From contig CAVRGQ010000005.1 of the NCBI GenBank assembly GCA_963720785.1, forward strand, positions 186,001-250,000: 64,000 bases of DNA, given 5' to 3'. Under the pieces are notes generated by a model. The model ran no database searches, was not told the origin of the DNA, and saw nothing but the letters and a program-made list of their open reading frames with translations. The DNA is from CAVRGQ01 sp963720785 (GTDB taxonomy: Bacteria > Actinomycetota > Acidimicrobiia > IMCC26256 > DASPTH01). Position numbers and translations under genes: made by a program. Below, piece after piece: positions 51,661 to 62,155 of the stretch (position 1 is its first letter; the number at the start of each line of letters is the position of its first letter).

Positions 51661-53046
51661 TCAGGCGGCGCCGGGATCCTTCACGATGAAGGCGGTCACC
51701 ATGCCGAACATGCCTTGCTCCGTCTCCGCGTGCGTGAGGATGTGGCAGTGGTACGCCCACACGCCCGGTTGATCCGCATGCACGAGCACGCTGTAGCGCT
51801 CGCCGGGCGCGACCCAGATCGTGTCGGCCATGTAGGGCTGCGGCAACGGGTACCCGTCCTTGGCGATCACCAGCTGCCCCATGCCGTGCAGGTGCATCGG
51901 GTGACCGAGCAGGCCCTCGCTGAAGTAGTCGATCTGCACCCACTCGCCGTACTTCGCCACGATCGGCGCGGTGGCGGGGAACGACTTGCCGTTGAGGGTC
52001 AGGCCGATCGTGCCGGCGTCGTTGAGCACCATCGGGATGCGCTGTGACACGGTCACGCCGGCGGGCACCGGCAACTGGTCGACGAAGAACGCGCCGGCCA
52101 TGCCGTCGGGCACCTGCCGCTCGGCATGGTGGTGGGAGTGGTACATGCCGACCGCCGGACCCTCCGCGGTGAACTCGTAGACGAACGTCTCCCCCGGCTT
52201 CACCGGCGGCTGCGTGATGTCGGGCACGCCGTCCATCGCGTTGGGGACGATGACCCCGTGCCAGTGGATGACAGTGGATTCCGGGAGCTCGTTCTTGAGC
52301 ACCATGCGAACTTTGTCGCCGCTGTTCACCGAGATGGTGGGACCGGGAACGACGCCGTTGTAGGTCCACGCCTCGACCGTCTCCCCGGGCGCCTTCTCCC
52401 ATTTCACGACCTCGGCCGTCAGGTCGAACTCCTTGGTGCCGTCGGCGAGGATCTTGGGCTCGAGCGGCTGGGCGCCGAGGCCCGCGGTCTTCGCCGGGAA
52501 CGCCTTGGTGTTCACCGCCATCTGGGCGTCCATGAGATCGTTGGCCTTGGTGTTCACCCCGGCGTCCGGGACCTCACCGGTGGACATGTCCATCGAACCC
52601 ATCGACATGCCGCCGGCGCCGCTGCCACCGATCGTGAGTGTCCCCTTCATGCCCGACCCCTCGTGGCCGGGGACCTCGCAGATGACCACGTACGAGCCTT
52701 CCCTCAACCCGGTGAGGTCGAGCGTGGCCTTGCTGCCGGGCGAGAGCATGCTCGTCTTCTTGTCGGTGTCCTTGATCGCGAAGTTGTGCACGACGGTGCC
52801 GTCGTTCTTGATGACCAACGTGCCGTCCTTCGACGCCGAGATCGAGTTCGGCGTGATCGCGAACTCGGTGAGCGTCACCGTCGTGGCCGTGGCCTCCGAG
52901 GCGGTGTCCTGCGCGTCATTGCTCTTCCCGAACGCCTGGCCGGCCACGATCAGCGCACCGAACGACAGCAGCACGGCGAGCAGGGCGAACACCCACGATC
53001 CCATGCCGAGCGCAGCGTCTTCGCTGCGCTTCTCCCTCTTGTTCAT
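51661..53046 (-). CDS. Three-domain multicopper oxidase (nitrite-reductase-like) with N-terminal cupredoxin
   Basis: 461 aa. N-terminal signal/anchor (WVFALLAVLLSFGALIVAG). Domain 1 (about 50-145) is a plastocyanin-like cupredoxin with VVHNFAIKD and CEVPGHEGSGM ligands. A Gly/Met-rich linker (MSMGSMDMSTG) follows. Domains 2-3 hold VIHWHGVIVP, GMYHSHHHAERQ, LGHPMHLHGMG and YHCHILTHAETEQGM, together a full type 1 and trinuclear or type 2 set. It could be a copper oxidase or a copper nitrite reductase relative; the four His-x-His motifs favour oxidase. Function outside the membrane. No regulator adjoins it. Confidence 0.9.
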   Translation of the reverse strand: MNKREKRSEDAALGMGSWVFALLAVLLSFGALIVAGQAFGKSNDAQDTASEATATTVTLTEFAITPNSISASKDGTLVIKNDGTVVHNFAIKDTDKKTSMLSPGSKATLDLTGLREGSYVVICEVPGHEGSGMKGTLTIGGSGAGGMSMGSMDMSTGEVPDAGVNTKANDLMDAQMAVNTKAFPAKTAGLGAQPLEPKILADGTKEFDLTAEVVKWEKAPGETVEAWTYNGVVPGPTISVNSGDKVRMVLKNELPESTVIHWHGVIVPNAMDGVPDITQPPVKPGETFVYEFTAEGPAVGMYHSHHHAERQVPDGMAGAFFVDQLPVPAGVTVSQRIPMVLNDAGTIGLTLNGKSFPATAPIVAKYGEWVQIDYFSEGLLGHPMHLHGMGQLVIAKDGYPLPQPYMADTIWVAPGERYSVLVHADQPGVWAYHCHILTHAETEQGMFGMVTAFIVKDPGAA

Positions 53047-53309
53047 TCCTGAGCTCCCGTCTGGGCGTGAAGGGTCGTCCCCCGGGGCAGCCTGCTGGAC
53101 GAGGACGGGGCCAGACAGGGCCGAGGGTCACGGCGCTGCGGGACCAAGGGCCCGAATCGACCACAGAGATCGATCTCCCTCAGCCGTCGCTCACCTCGAC
53201 CCGCAGCGCGAGGCGCAGGCCGTCGAGCCATGACGGCAGCCAGGCGTCGGAGAGGACCGCGGCCCAGAGGTGGCAGCGCTCTCACCACTCATCCCGACTC
53301 CCCTCGCGT

Positions 53310-53789
53310 TCACGCCCGTGAGGCGGTCACTCCGGACTCGAGCGACCGCACCAGGATCGAGAGGAACTCCCGGACCCGCGCCTCCGCGTCACGCTGCAGG
53401 TGGCGGCGATCCTCCTCGATGCCCGAGCCGCAGGTGGCGCTCAGGCTGAGGTGGGACCGCCGCGGGTTCAGTGGCGCGAGCTGGAGGTCGCCGTCGAGAC
53501 GACCGACGCGGGCGCCGCCGGGAGGCCCGCTCCAGATCACCGGCACCACCAGCGCGTCGTGGCGCTCACGCGCCTCGCCCCGGTGCAGATCGCCGTTGCC
53601 GCCATCGGCGAACGCCAGCCGCGCCGCCTCCGCGAGCCGCTCCTCGGCCACCTCCCGCAGCCGCGGCTCGACCAGCTCGAAGGGCTGCTCGACCGGGTAG
53701 AAGTCGTAGAGGAACACGCTCACCGTTGCAGGGTGCCGCAGTCCCGCCCACGCTCGACAGGGCAGAAAGTCCTTGACCGGTGTCAGCAT
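53310..53789 (-). CDS. Hypothetical protein
   Basis: Up to 159 aa. VSVFLYDFYPVEQPFELVEPRLREVAEERLAEAARLAF forms a strand then a long helix. DALVVPVIWSGPPGGARVGRLDGDLQLAPL and RRSHLSLSATCG look like beta strands, and a final helix ends ILVRSLESG. It has no motif I recognise. The start is uncertain: ATG 53789 or the GTG codons near 53726, where the conserved-looking part begins. Divergent from the DosR-like regulator, with 133 bases between starts, and could share its control region. Confidence 0.6.
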   Translation of the reverse strand: MLTPVKDFLPCRAWAGLRHPATVSVFLYDFYPVEQPFELVEPRLREVAEERLAEAARLAFADGGNGDLHRGEARERHDALVVPVIWSGPPGGARVGRLDGDLQLAPLNPRRSHLSLSATCGSGIEEDRRHLQRDAEARVREFLSILVRSLESGVTASRA

Positions 53790-53922
53790 TCGGTCAACTG
53801 TCGCGCTCCGGGCACAACCGGCGACGCAGCCGGGCCACGGCCGACGACATGCCCGCAGGTACCACGGGGGGTACCCGGGTCCGGCCGGTTCCGACGGGGT
53901 CGGTCCGCTACCCTCGGCGTTC

Positions 53923-54601
53923 ATGGCCGCCCCCGAAGCGACGTCAGATCCCAATCCCCCCTTGATCCGCGTCTTCCTCCTCGACGACCACGAGATCGTG
54001 CGGGTCGGTGTGCGCGACCTGCTCGAGAGCGAGGACGACATCGAGGTCGTCGGCGAGGCCGGCACGGTGGAGCAGGCGCTGTCGCGCATCCCCCCGACGC
54101 GCCCCGACGTCGCAATCCTCGACGTGCGCCTCCCCGACGGCGACGGGGTGGAGGTGTGCCGCGAGATCCGCTCGGCCCACCCCGAGATCCAGTGCATCAT
54201 GCTCACGTCGTTCTCCGACGACGAAGCCATGTTCCAGGCGATCGTCGCCGGCGCTGCGGGCTACCTGCTCAAGCAGCTGAAGGGCACCGACATCGTCGAC
54301 GCGGTCCGCCGCGTCGCGGCAGGGGCAGTCGCTGCTCGACCCCGCGCTCACCAAGCGCGTGCTCGAGCGACTTCGGGAACCCCCGGTCGAGGACGAGCGC
54401 CTCGCGCGGCTCACGCCGCAGGAGCGGCGCATCCTCGCGCTCATCGCCGACGGCCTCACGAACCGCCAGATCGCCGACGAGGTCCACCTCGCGGAGAAGA
54501 CGGTGAAGAACTACGTGTCGAACCTGCTCGCCAAGCTCGGCATGGAGCGGCGCACGCAGGCCGCCGTGTTCGTGGCGAAGCTCGGCCAGAACTCCCTCTG
54601 A
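53923..54601 (+). CDS. NarL/DosR-like response regulator (frameshifted)
   Basis: About 225 aa. Receiver domain: RVFLLDDHEIVRVGVRDLLE (acidic pocket), VAILDVRLPDGDGVEV (phospho-Asp) and AGAAGYLLKQLKG (Lys). The LuxR-type DNA-binding domain reads LTPQERRILALIADGLTNRQIADEVHLAEKTVKNYVSNLLAKLGM. The break at the G-run 54322-54325 (one extra G) separates RRVAAG from QSLLDPALTKRVLERL. The organisation matches DosR/DevR, regulator of hypoxia response. The partner kinase is convergent, 25 bases away. Confidence 0.93.
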
Positions 54602-54626
54602 CGCAGTCGCGACCGGGCGGCTCCCC

Positions 54627-55733
54627 CTAAACGGGGACCTGCCAGTCGAGGTGGGTCCCCGTGCCCGGCTCCGAGCGGAGCACGAACGTCCCGTCGAGCG
54701 CCTCCGCGCGGCGCTCCATGTTGCGCAATCCACTGCGACGCGACCGGTCGGGTTCGATCCCGCAGCCGTCGTCGTCGACGGTGAGCCGCACGATGCCGTG
54801 CTCGACCGACACGCGTACGTCGACGCGCGTGGCCTGCGAGTGACGGACCGCGTTCGACAACGCCTCGCGGGTGCACGACAGCAACTCCCGCGCCAGTTGC
54901 TCGGGCACCGCGGTGTCGATCGGCCCGTCGAAGGCCATACGCGGCCGCCAGCGACCCTGCGCCGCGGCCGACTCCACCAACGAAAGCAGCTCGGCGCGCA
55001 GGCCCTGGTCGTCGGGGCGCTGCCCCAGGGCGAAGATCGTGGTGCGGATCTCGCGGATGGTCTCGTCGATCTCGTCGACCGCGCGCTGCAGACGGCGGGC
55101 GACATCTTCGTCGCTGACGCGTGAGGCCGCGCCCTGGAGGTTCATTCCGGTGGCGAAGAGGCGCTGGATCACGGAGTCGTGGAGGTCGCGCCCGATGCGC
55201 TCGCGCTCCTGGACGAGCTCCATGCGCTCACGGTCCTCGGAGAGTCGTGCGTTCTCGATCGCGACGCCGGCCGCGGTGGACAGCGCGCCGACGAGCTCTT
55301 CGTCCTCCGCGGTGAACTCCTCGGCCCCCTGCTTCTCGCAGAGGTAGAGGTTGCCGAACACCTCGCCGCGCACGCGGACGGGCACGCCGAGGAAGGAGTC
55401 CATCTTCGGGTGGTTCGGCGGGAAGCCGTAGGAGGCCGCGTGCTGTGCGAGGTGACGCAGGCGGATGGGCTGCGGGTCGTCGATGAGCACGCCGAGCACG
55501 CCTCGCCCCTTGGGCTCCTCGCCGATCTCGTCACGCTCGTCGTCGGTGAGGCCGGTGGTCAGGAATTCGGAGAGGTAGCCGTCGCCGATCACACCGAGCG
55601 CGCCGTAGCGGGCGCCGGTGAGGCGGCACGCACCGCGCACGACCTGGTCGAGGATGGCGGGGAGCGAGAGATCGCTGCCCATCGCCACGACGGTCTCGAG
55701 GAGGACTCGCAGGGAGGTGGTGTCGTCGACCAT
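54627..55733 (-). CDS. DosS/DevS-like sensor histidine kinase with GAF domain
   Basis: 368 aa. One GAF domain (LDQVVRGACRLTGARYGALGV ... FGNLYLCEKQGAEEFTAEDEELV) is followed by HisKA_3 (RIGRDLHDSVIQRLFATGMNLQ, phospho-His). The HATPase has CTREALSNAVRHSQATRVDV, DDDGCGIEPD and GLRNMERRAEALDGTF. Mycobacterial DosS has two GAFs; this has one. Haem binding by the GAF is possible but no ligand can be assigned by eye. ATG 55733; longer frames are poor. Confidence 0.93.
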   Translation of the reverse strand: MVDDTTSLRVLLETVVAMGSDLSLPAILDQVVRGACRLTGARYGALGVIGDGYLSEFLTTGLTDDERDEIGEEPKGRGVLGVLIDDPQPIRLRHLAQHAASYGFPPNHPKMDSFLGVPVRVRGEVFGNLYLCEKQGAEEFTAEDEELVGALSTAAGVAIENARLSEDRERMELVQERERIGRDLHDSVIQRLFATGMNLQGAASRVSDEDVARRLQRAVDEIDETIREIRTTIFALGQRPDDQGLRAELLSLVESAAAQGRWRPRMAFDGPIDTAVPEQLARELLSCTREALSNAVRHSQATRVDVRVSVEHGIVRLTVDDDGCGIEPDRSRRSGLRNMERRAEALDGTFVLRSEPGTGTHLDWQVPV

Positions 55734-55790
55734 GCGCGGGCGTGAGCTTACGCCTGGTGGTCGACCGAACCCCAGATGTGACAAGGCCCC

Positions 55791-55985
55791 TCAGGCGCGG
55801 CCGCCCAGATGGACGGCGTGGGCGTCGCTGCCCGGGAAGTAGATGGTCTCGTGGCCGTCGTCCCAGCGGACCAGGTAGTGGGCCTCGCCCTCGGGGTCGC
55901 GGACCTCGAGCACCTCGCCCTTACGCGGTGGTGCTCCGACTCGGCTGCGATCGACCACGATCTCGTCGCCAACCTCGGCGTGCAT
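55791..55985 (-). CDS. DUF1918 domain small protein
   Basis: 64 aa. MHAEVGDEIVVDRSRVGAPPRKGEVLEV then HYLVRWDDGHETIYFPGSDA, an SH3-like beta barrel of the DUF1918 family common in actinobacterial stress loci. ATG 55985 with GGAGAG upstream. It lies next to universal stress proteins and the DosRS-like pair, as often seen. It overlaps the 3' end of the USP gene by 65 bases in another frame. Confidence 0.9.
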   Translation of the reverse strand: MHAEVGDEIVVDRSRVGAPPRKGEVLEVRDPEGEAHYLVRWDDGHETIYFPGSDAHAVHLGGRA

Positions 55986-56862
55986 GGGCGCTCTCCTCTC
56001 CTGTGGCCCCCGCTCCTCCGACCTCGTCGTCGGGCCGGGCCGCGGTGAGCACGACCGGGCGCACCACGAGCACCGGGCACGACACCCGGCGCACCATGCG
56101 CTGCACGACGCTGCCGAGCGTGATCCGGACGAGCCCGGTGCGCCCGTGCGTCGCGGCGACCACGAAGGCAGCCCGGCGCTCGGCCGCGACCTCGGCGACG
56201 GCGGCCGCCGGGTCGAAGCCCTCGACCAGGTCGAACGTGGCGTCGACTCCCTCGCCCGCGAGCGTCGCGACCACCTGCGGGAGGTCGGCAACCGCGACGT
56301 CCTCGGGATGCGGGACGTGCACGATGCGGACCGTGGCCGCAATCGCGCGGGCGAGGGAGATGGCTGCGGGGATCGCCTCACGGGCGGTCGGTGAACCGTC
56401 GAGTGCGAGGATGATCTCCGGGGTGGTCGGGGCCTCGGGCAGCCGCCACTCGGGATCGAGCGACGGGCCGACGAACAGCACCGGCGCGTCGCCGGCCCGC
56501 ACGACGGCCTCCGCCACACTGCCGAGCACGCCGCGGATCACTCCGCCGTGGCCGTGCGTGGCCATGCAGACGAGCGTGCCCGGCGCGGCGGCGGCCGCGC
56601 CGATCGCGGTGGCGGCGTCGCGCTCGAGCACGGCTTCGATGCCGCACTGGCCGTCGAAGCCGAGGTCGAACAAGGCCGCCCGCCGACCTTCGAGGTAGGT
56701 GCGGGTGGTGCCGAGGTCGGACGCCGACCACTGGGTGGACAGCAACACGAGGCGCGCGCCGGTGCGCAACGCGAGCGGGACCGCGGGCACGAGCGCCGCC
56801 TCGGAACGCCATGATCCGTCGAGAGGGACCAGGACCGTCGTCGGTGCTGCGCCGTGCCGCAT
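55921..56862 (-). CDS. Tandem-domain universal stress protein
   Basis: About 313 aa, two USP domains. The first has TTVLVPLDGSWRSEAALVPAV and THGHGGVIRGVLGSVAEAVVR, close to the ATP-binding G-2x-G-9x-G(S/T) motif. The second has IILALDGSPTAREAIPAA and ATHGRTGLVRITLGSVVQRMV. It probably ends just after PVLVVRPVVLTAAR in homologues. The printed frame runs another 40 low-complexity residues into the DUF1918 gene, so a base error near 55980-56030 is possible. Typical DosR-regulon member. Confidence 0.88.
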   Translation of the reverse strand: MRHGAAPTTVLVPLDGSWRSEAALVPAVPLALRTGARLVLLSTQWSASDLGTTRTYLEGRRAALFDLGFDGQCGIEAVLERDAATAIGAAAAAPGTLVCMATHGHGGVIRGVLGSVAEAVVRAGDAPVLFVGPSLDPEWRLPEAPTTPEIILALDGSPTAREAIPAAISLARAIAATVRIVHVPHPEDVAVADLPQVVATLAGEGVDATFDLVEGFDPAAAVAEVAAERRAAFVVAATHGRTGLVRITLGSVVQRMVRRVSCPVLVVRPVVLTAARPDDEVGGAGATGEESAHARRGWRRDRGRSQPSRSTTA

Positions 56863-56968
56863 GCGGGTCACCTTCTTCCGCTCACCCCGACCGTAGGTTC
56901 GCGGACGCCCGACGACAAGTGCTGAAGGTCCCGCACCCGGACGAGATGTCGTCTGCCAGGATGGACGG

Positions 56969-59479
56969 GTGCCGGACCTCCCCGAACTGCCCTATCCGTC
57001 CGAATGGGAGTCCGATGTCGTGCTCGCCGACGGCGGCACCGCGCACCTGCGTCCACTGCGCCGCGACGACGCCGACAAGCTCCTCGACTTCTTCACGCGG
57101 TTGTCGGACCGGTCGCGCATGCTGCGCTTCTTCGCGCCGGTGTCGCCGCAGACCGCCCGCCGCGCCGCGCGGCTCGATGAGGTCGACTACGACAAGACCT
57201 TCGGGATCGTCGCCGAGCTCGGCGACGACCTCATCGCGGTCGGCACCTACCAGCGCAGCACCGAGTCCGGAGCCGACCCGACCGCGGCCGAGGTTGCGTT
57301 CGCGGTCTCCGACGAGCACCAGGCGCGCGGCATCGGCTCGATGCTGCTCGAGCACCTCGCCGCGGTCGGGCGCACCATGGGGCTGCAGCGCTTCACCGCG
57401 TCGACGCTGCCCGAGAACCGCAAGATGCTGCGCGTGTTCCACGAGGCCGGCTGGGAGGTCGACCGCGAGCACGTCGAAGGCGTGGTTGAGCTCTCGTTCC
57501 GGATCGACGACGACGAGAAGACGCGCGAGGTGCTCTACCGCCGCGAGCACCTCGCCGAGGCCCGCTCCATGGAGCGGCTCCTGCACCCCCACTCGATCGC
57601 GGTGATCGGCGCGAGTCGTGAGCCGCACACCCCCGGCCACGACGTCCTCGCGCACCTCGTGGCGGGCGGCTTCACGGGAGCCCTCCACGCGGTGAACCCC
57701 GCGGCGAGCGGCGGTCACGGCGCGGGCGAGGGCACGGGCGAGATCGCCGGCGTCGCCTGCGTTGCCCGGGTGACCGACATCGAGGAGCCCGTCGACCTCG
57801 CGATCATCGCCGTGCCCGCAGCGATCGTCGACACGGTGATCGCCGACTGCGGAGCGAAAGGCGTGCACGGGCTGGTGATCCTCAGCGCCGCGCCGGAGGG
57901 CGCGGCCGCTCGCGAGGAGTTCGAGCACCGGCTCGTGGAGCACGCCCGGCGACTGGGCATGCGCATCCTCGGGCCCGAGTGCCTCGGCGTGGTCAACACC
58001 GATCCGGAGACGTCGATGCAGGCGACCGTCGTGCCCGTGCACCCGCGGCGCGGACGGATCGGCTGGTCGTCGCAGTCGGGCGCGATCGGTCTCGACCTGC
58101 TCGTCCGCGCGACCGACGCCGGCCTGGGCGTGTCGACGTTCGTGTCGCTCGGCGACAAGGCCGACGTGAGCGGTAACGACCTCCTGCAGTACTGGGACGC
58201 CGACCCCGACACCGACGTGATCCTGCTCCACATGGAGTCGTTCGGGAACCCGCGCAAGTTCGCACGCATTGCCCGACGGGTCGCACGCCGCAAGCCCGTC
58301 GTCGCGGTGAAGAGCGCGCGCAGTGCGGCCGGTCACCGCGGCGCGGCAGTGCGTACCACCACCCGCGATGATCCCGATGCCGCGGTCGACGCGCTGTTCG
58401 CGCAGTCCGGCGTGGTACGCGTCGACACGCTCGAAGAGCTGCTCTTCACTGCGGCCGTGCTCGAGGCCGGGGCACTGCCCGCGGGCGACCGCGTCGCGGT
58501 GTTGGGCAATGCGGTCGGTCCGGTCGTGCTCGCGACCGACGCCTGCGTCGCGGCCGGGCTCGTCGTTCCGGATCCGGCGAGCTCAGGGCTGCCCGAGAAC
58601 CCCGCGCAGCTCCCGAGCACGGTCGGACCGGAGGCCTACGAAGCCGTGCTGCGCTCGGCCATCGCGTCACCGGAGATCGACGCGGTCCTCGCCATCGTCG
58701 TGCCGCTGCCCGGCCGCGATCCCGGGGGCACCGCCCTGCGGCGGGTGATCGGCAGCGTGGCGGGCGAAGCCGGGAAGCCGGTGGTCGCGGCGGTGCTCGG
58801 ACAACGGGCACTGATCGGCCATGCCGGTGCGGTGCCCACGTTCGCCTTCGCGGAGCACACGGCCGTCGCGCTCGGTCGCGTCGCGGCGTACGCGCGCTGG
58901 CGGCGGTGCCCCGCCGGCACTGCGCCCGACGCCACGGGGATCGACCCCGACGCGGCGCGGGCGCTCGTGGCCGCCTGCCTCACCGAGCACCCGGCGGGCG
59001 GACTGCTCCCGATCGAGACGACCGTCACCCTGCTCGCCGCCTTCGGCATCGTGGTCGACGGGCCGCGGCCCGATCACACCGACACCGCCGCGGTGTCCAC
59101 GTCGCTGCACGTCGACGCCGACCCCGCATTCGGCCCGCTCGTCACCTTCGAGATGGGCGGCGGCCACCGCGAACTGCTGCCCGACGCGTCGGTCGGCATC
59201 GCGCCGTTCACCGACGTCGACGCGCACGACCTCGTACGCGCGCCGCGCACCAGTCCGCTGATGTTCGGGTACGGCGGCGCGCCCGCGCTCGCCACCGATG
59301 CGCTCGAGGACCTCGTGGTCCGGGTGGCGCGCCTCGCGGACGACGTTCCCGAGCTGCGGGAGCTCCACCTCGACCCGGTGATCGTCGCACCGGACGCGGT
59401 GCACGTGACCGGTGCGACCGCGACGCTCACCCCCGTGACGCACGTGCCCACCGACGTACGACGGATGCGCTCGAGCTGA
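56969..59479 (+). CDS. Pat-type protein lysine acetyltransferase: GNAT fused to inactive acyl-CoA synthetase-like domain
   Basis: 836 aa. Residues 1-175 are a GNAT domain (LRPLRRDDADKLLDFFTRLSD; acetyl-CoA loop DEHQARGIGSMLLEHL). Then a CoA-binding domain (SIAVIGASREPHTPGHD) and succinyl-CoA-ligase-like domains (RILGPECLGVVN, GWSSQSGAIGLD, VVAVKSARSAAGHRGAA). The stretch aligning with the phospho-His loop of NDP-forming ligases reads VRTTTRDD, so that His appears missing. Only the C-terminal part of an ATP-grasp domain remains. This fits Pat acetyltransferases, which use the dead ligase part for regulation. GTG 56969. Confidence 0.88.
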   Translation: MPDLPELPYPSEWESDVVLADGGTAHLRPLRRDDADKLLDFFTRLSDRSRMLRFFAPVSPQTARRAARLDEVDYDKTFGIVAELGDDLIAVGTYQRSTESGADPTAAEVAFAVSDEHQARGIGSMLLEHLAAVGRTMGLQRFTASTLPENRKMLRVFHEAGWEVDREHVEGVVELSFRIDDDEKTREVLYRREHLAEARSMERLLHPHSIAVIGASREPHTPGHDVLAHLVAGGFTGALHAVNPAASGGHGAGEGTGEIAGVACVARVTDIEEPVDLAIIAVPAAIVDTVIADCGAKGVHGLVILSAAPEGAAAREEFEHRLVEHARRLGMRILGPECLGVVNTDPETSMQATVVPVHPRRGRIGWSSQSGAIGLDLLVRATDAGLGVSTFVSLGDKADVSGNDLLQYWDADPDTDVILLHMESFGNPRKFARIARRVARRKPVVAVKSARSAAGHRGAAVRTTTRDDPDAAVDALFAQSGVVRVDTLEELLFTAAVLEAGALPAGDRVAVLGNAVGPVVLATDACVAAGLVVPDPASSGLPENPAQLPSTVGPEAYEAVLRSAIASPEIDAVLAIVVPLPGRDPGGTALRRVIGSVAGEAGKPVVAAVLGQRALIGHAGAVPTFAFAEHTAVALGRVAAYARWRRCPAGTAPDATGIDPDAARALVAACLTEHPAGGLLPIETTVTLLAAFGIVVDGPRPDHTDTAAVSTSLHVDADPAFGPLVTFEMGGGHRELLPDASVGIAPFTDVDAHDLVRAPRTSPLMFGYGGAPALATDALEDLVVRVARLADDVPELRELHLDPVIVAPDAVHVTGATATLTPVTHVPTDVRRMRSS

Positions 59480-59527
59480 GGCGCCAGGCCCGCCAGCCGT
59501 TGCCGTCGGCGGTGCTCAGTCGCGCCG

Positions 59528-60568
59528 TCAGTCAGGGACCGCGACGGCGCGACCGTGCAGCGTGCCGTGGTGCATCGAGTCGTACGCCGCGGCGACCTCG
59601 TCGAGCGTGACGCGCTGCACCTTCGCCTCGATGAGCCCGCGCCGCGCCAGCGCGAGCACCTCGTGCAGCTCGGGGATCGAGCCCCAGTAGGTGCTCTGCA
59701 CCGAGCACTCGTACGGCACGCTGAAGAACGAGAAGGGCAGTGAGCCGCCGCCGATGCCGACGCACGTGAGGTGGCCGAGCGGGCGGGCCACCGACGCGCC
59801 GAACGCGAGCGTCTCGTCGACCCCGACGAAGTCGAGGACCACGTCGGCGCCCTGCCCGCCGGTCAACGCCTTGATCTCCGCGGTGGCCTCGGCGCCCGGG
59901 AGCAACGCGTGGTGCGCGCCCACCTCGAGCGCGAGGCGCAACGACTCCTCGCTGCGGTCGACCGCCACCACCGTCGACGGGCCGAGCGCGCGCAGGATCT
60001 GCACCGCCATGTGGCCGAGGCCGCCGACGCCGATCACCACCACCGTGCTGCCCGCCCCCATCAGCGCGCGTGACCGGACGATCGCGTGGTACGGCGTGAG
60101 CCCGGCGTCGGTGAGCGGCGCGGCCTGCACGGGGTCGAGGTCGCCGAGCGGGACGAGGTGCCGCGGGCCGGGCACGAGCATGTGGGTGGCCATGCCCCCG
60201 TCGGCCCCTAGGCCGCCGCCCGCGCCGACGTACTCCGCGGCGCGCTCGCAGTAGTTCTCCAGGCCGCGGGCGCAGCGACTGCACCGTCCGCATCCCCAGG
60301 GCCCGTACACTGCGACCGGTTCTCCCACTTCGACCCCCGTGACACCCTCACCCAGCGCCGCCACCCATCCCGCGTTCTCGTGACCGAGGGTGAACGGCAA
60401 CGGCCAGGGCATGGTGCCGGGCGCGAAGTCGTGGAGGAGATGGAGGTCGGAGTGACACAGGCCGGAGCCGCCCACCCGCACCAGCACCTGACCGGGGCCG
60501 GGCTCCGGGTCGGCGACCTCGCGCACCTCCGGGGGCTGTTGCCATTCGACGAGTTGCAGTGCGCGCAC
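59528..60568 (-). CDS. Zinc-dependent alcohol dehydrogenase
   Basis: 346 aa medium-chain dehydrogenase. Catalytic zinc ligands Cys in GSGLCHSDLHLL, then GHENAGWV. The structural-zinc loop is CGRCSRCARGLENYC (four Cys). The Rossmann motif is VVVIGVGGLGHMAVQIL. It oxidises an alcohol with NAD(P); the FDH-like substrate loop cannot be assigned. The GTG start lies close to the USP gene upstream on the same strand. Confidence 0.94.
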   Translation of the reverse strand: MRALQLVEWQQPPEVREVADPEPGPGQVLVRVGGSGLCHSDLHLLHDFAPGTMPWPLPFTLGHENAGWVAALGEGVTGVEVGEPVAVYGPWGCGRCSRCARGLENYCERAAEYVGAGGGLGADGGMATHMLVPGPRHLVPLGDLDPVQAAPLTDAGLTPYHAIVRSRALMGAGSTVVVIGVGGLGHMAVQILRALGPSTVVAVDRSEESLRLALEVGAHHALLPGAEATAEIKALTGGQGADVVLDFVGVDETLAFGASVARPLGHLTCVGIGGGSLPFSFFSVPYECSVQSTYWGSIPELHEVLALARRGLIEAKVQRVTLDEVAAAYDSMHHGTLHGRAVAVPD

Positions 60569-60619
60569 AAGCGCCTCCTCGGCTCAGGATCACACCGGCC
60601 GGTGCACACCGGGCCGGAC

Positions 60620-61075
60620 TCAAACGGGGGGTGCGTCCTCGGGCGGGACGATGAGTACGGGGCGCGGCGAGTGCTGCGCGAGTTGCGTGCTCGTGCTGCC
60701 GAGGAGCAGACCGGCGAAGCCTCCCACCCCGCGACTGCCGACCACCACGAGGTCGGCATCGACGTCGTCGGCCACCGCGAGCAGCACCGTGACCGGGCTG
60801 CCGTCGCGCAGTTCGCCGCGATGCTCGACACCCGCCTCACGCAACGGCGCGGTCCACTCGCCGTCGAGCAGCGCGCGGATCTCGTCGCGGTGGGGCTGCG
60901 CGGGTTCGAGGTCGGCAGCGGTCGGGTGGAACAGCAGGCCGAGACAGTGCACCGCGACGACCTCGGCGCCACAGGCCGCGGCCAACGAGGCCGCCCAGGC
61001 CAGCGCGCGGCGTGCGTTGTCGGACCCGTCGGTACCGACCACGATCCGGCGGATCGACGGAACCGGCTGTCCCAT
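60620..61075 (-). CDS. Universal stress protein, single domain
   Basis: 151 aa. SIRRIVVGTDGSDNARRALAWA, HCLGLLFHP and VVGSRGVGGFAGLLLGSTSTQLAQ, the complete ATP-binding G-2x-G-9x-G-S/T pattern. ATG 61075 is chosen because GAGGGG is 8 bases upstream; a GTG at 61081 would give a 4-base overlap with the deacetylase stop. Either way it is coupled to the deacetylase. Confidence 0.93.
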   Translation of the reverse strand: MGQPVPSIRRIVVGTDGSDNARRALAWAASLAAACGAEVVAVHCLGLLFHPTAADLEPAQPHRDEIRALLDGEWTAPLREAGVEHRGELRDGSPVTVLLAVADDVDADLVVVGSRGVGGFAGLLLGSTSTQLAQHSPRPVLIVPPEDAPPV

Positions 61076-61077
61076 GG

Positions 61078-62104
<1,027 letters not shown>

Positions 62105-62155
62105 GGCTCCGGTCTACCGCACCGGCGGCCCGGCGCACCGCACCACGGGCGAGGA

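Noticed and set aside
53067..53321. Coding frame between the multicopper oxidase and the hypothetical gene
   Set aside because: Translations are low complexity with no motif or ribosome site. This 263-base gap is more likely the upstream region of the oxidase.
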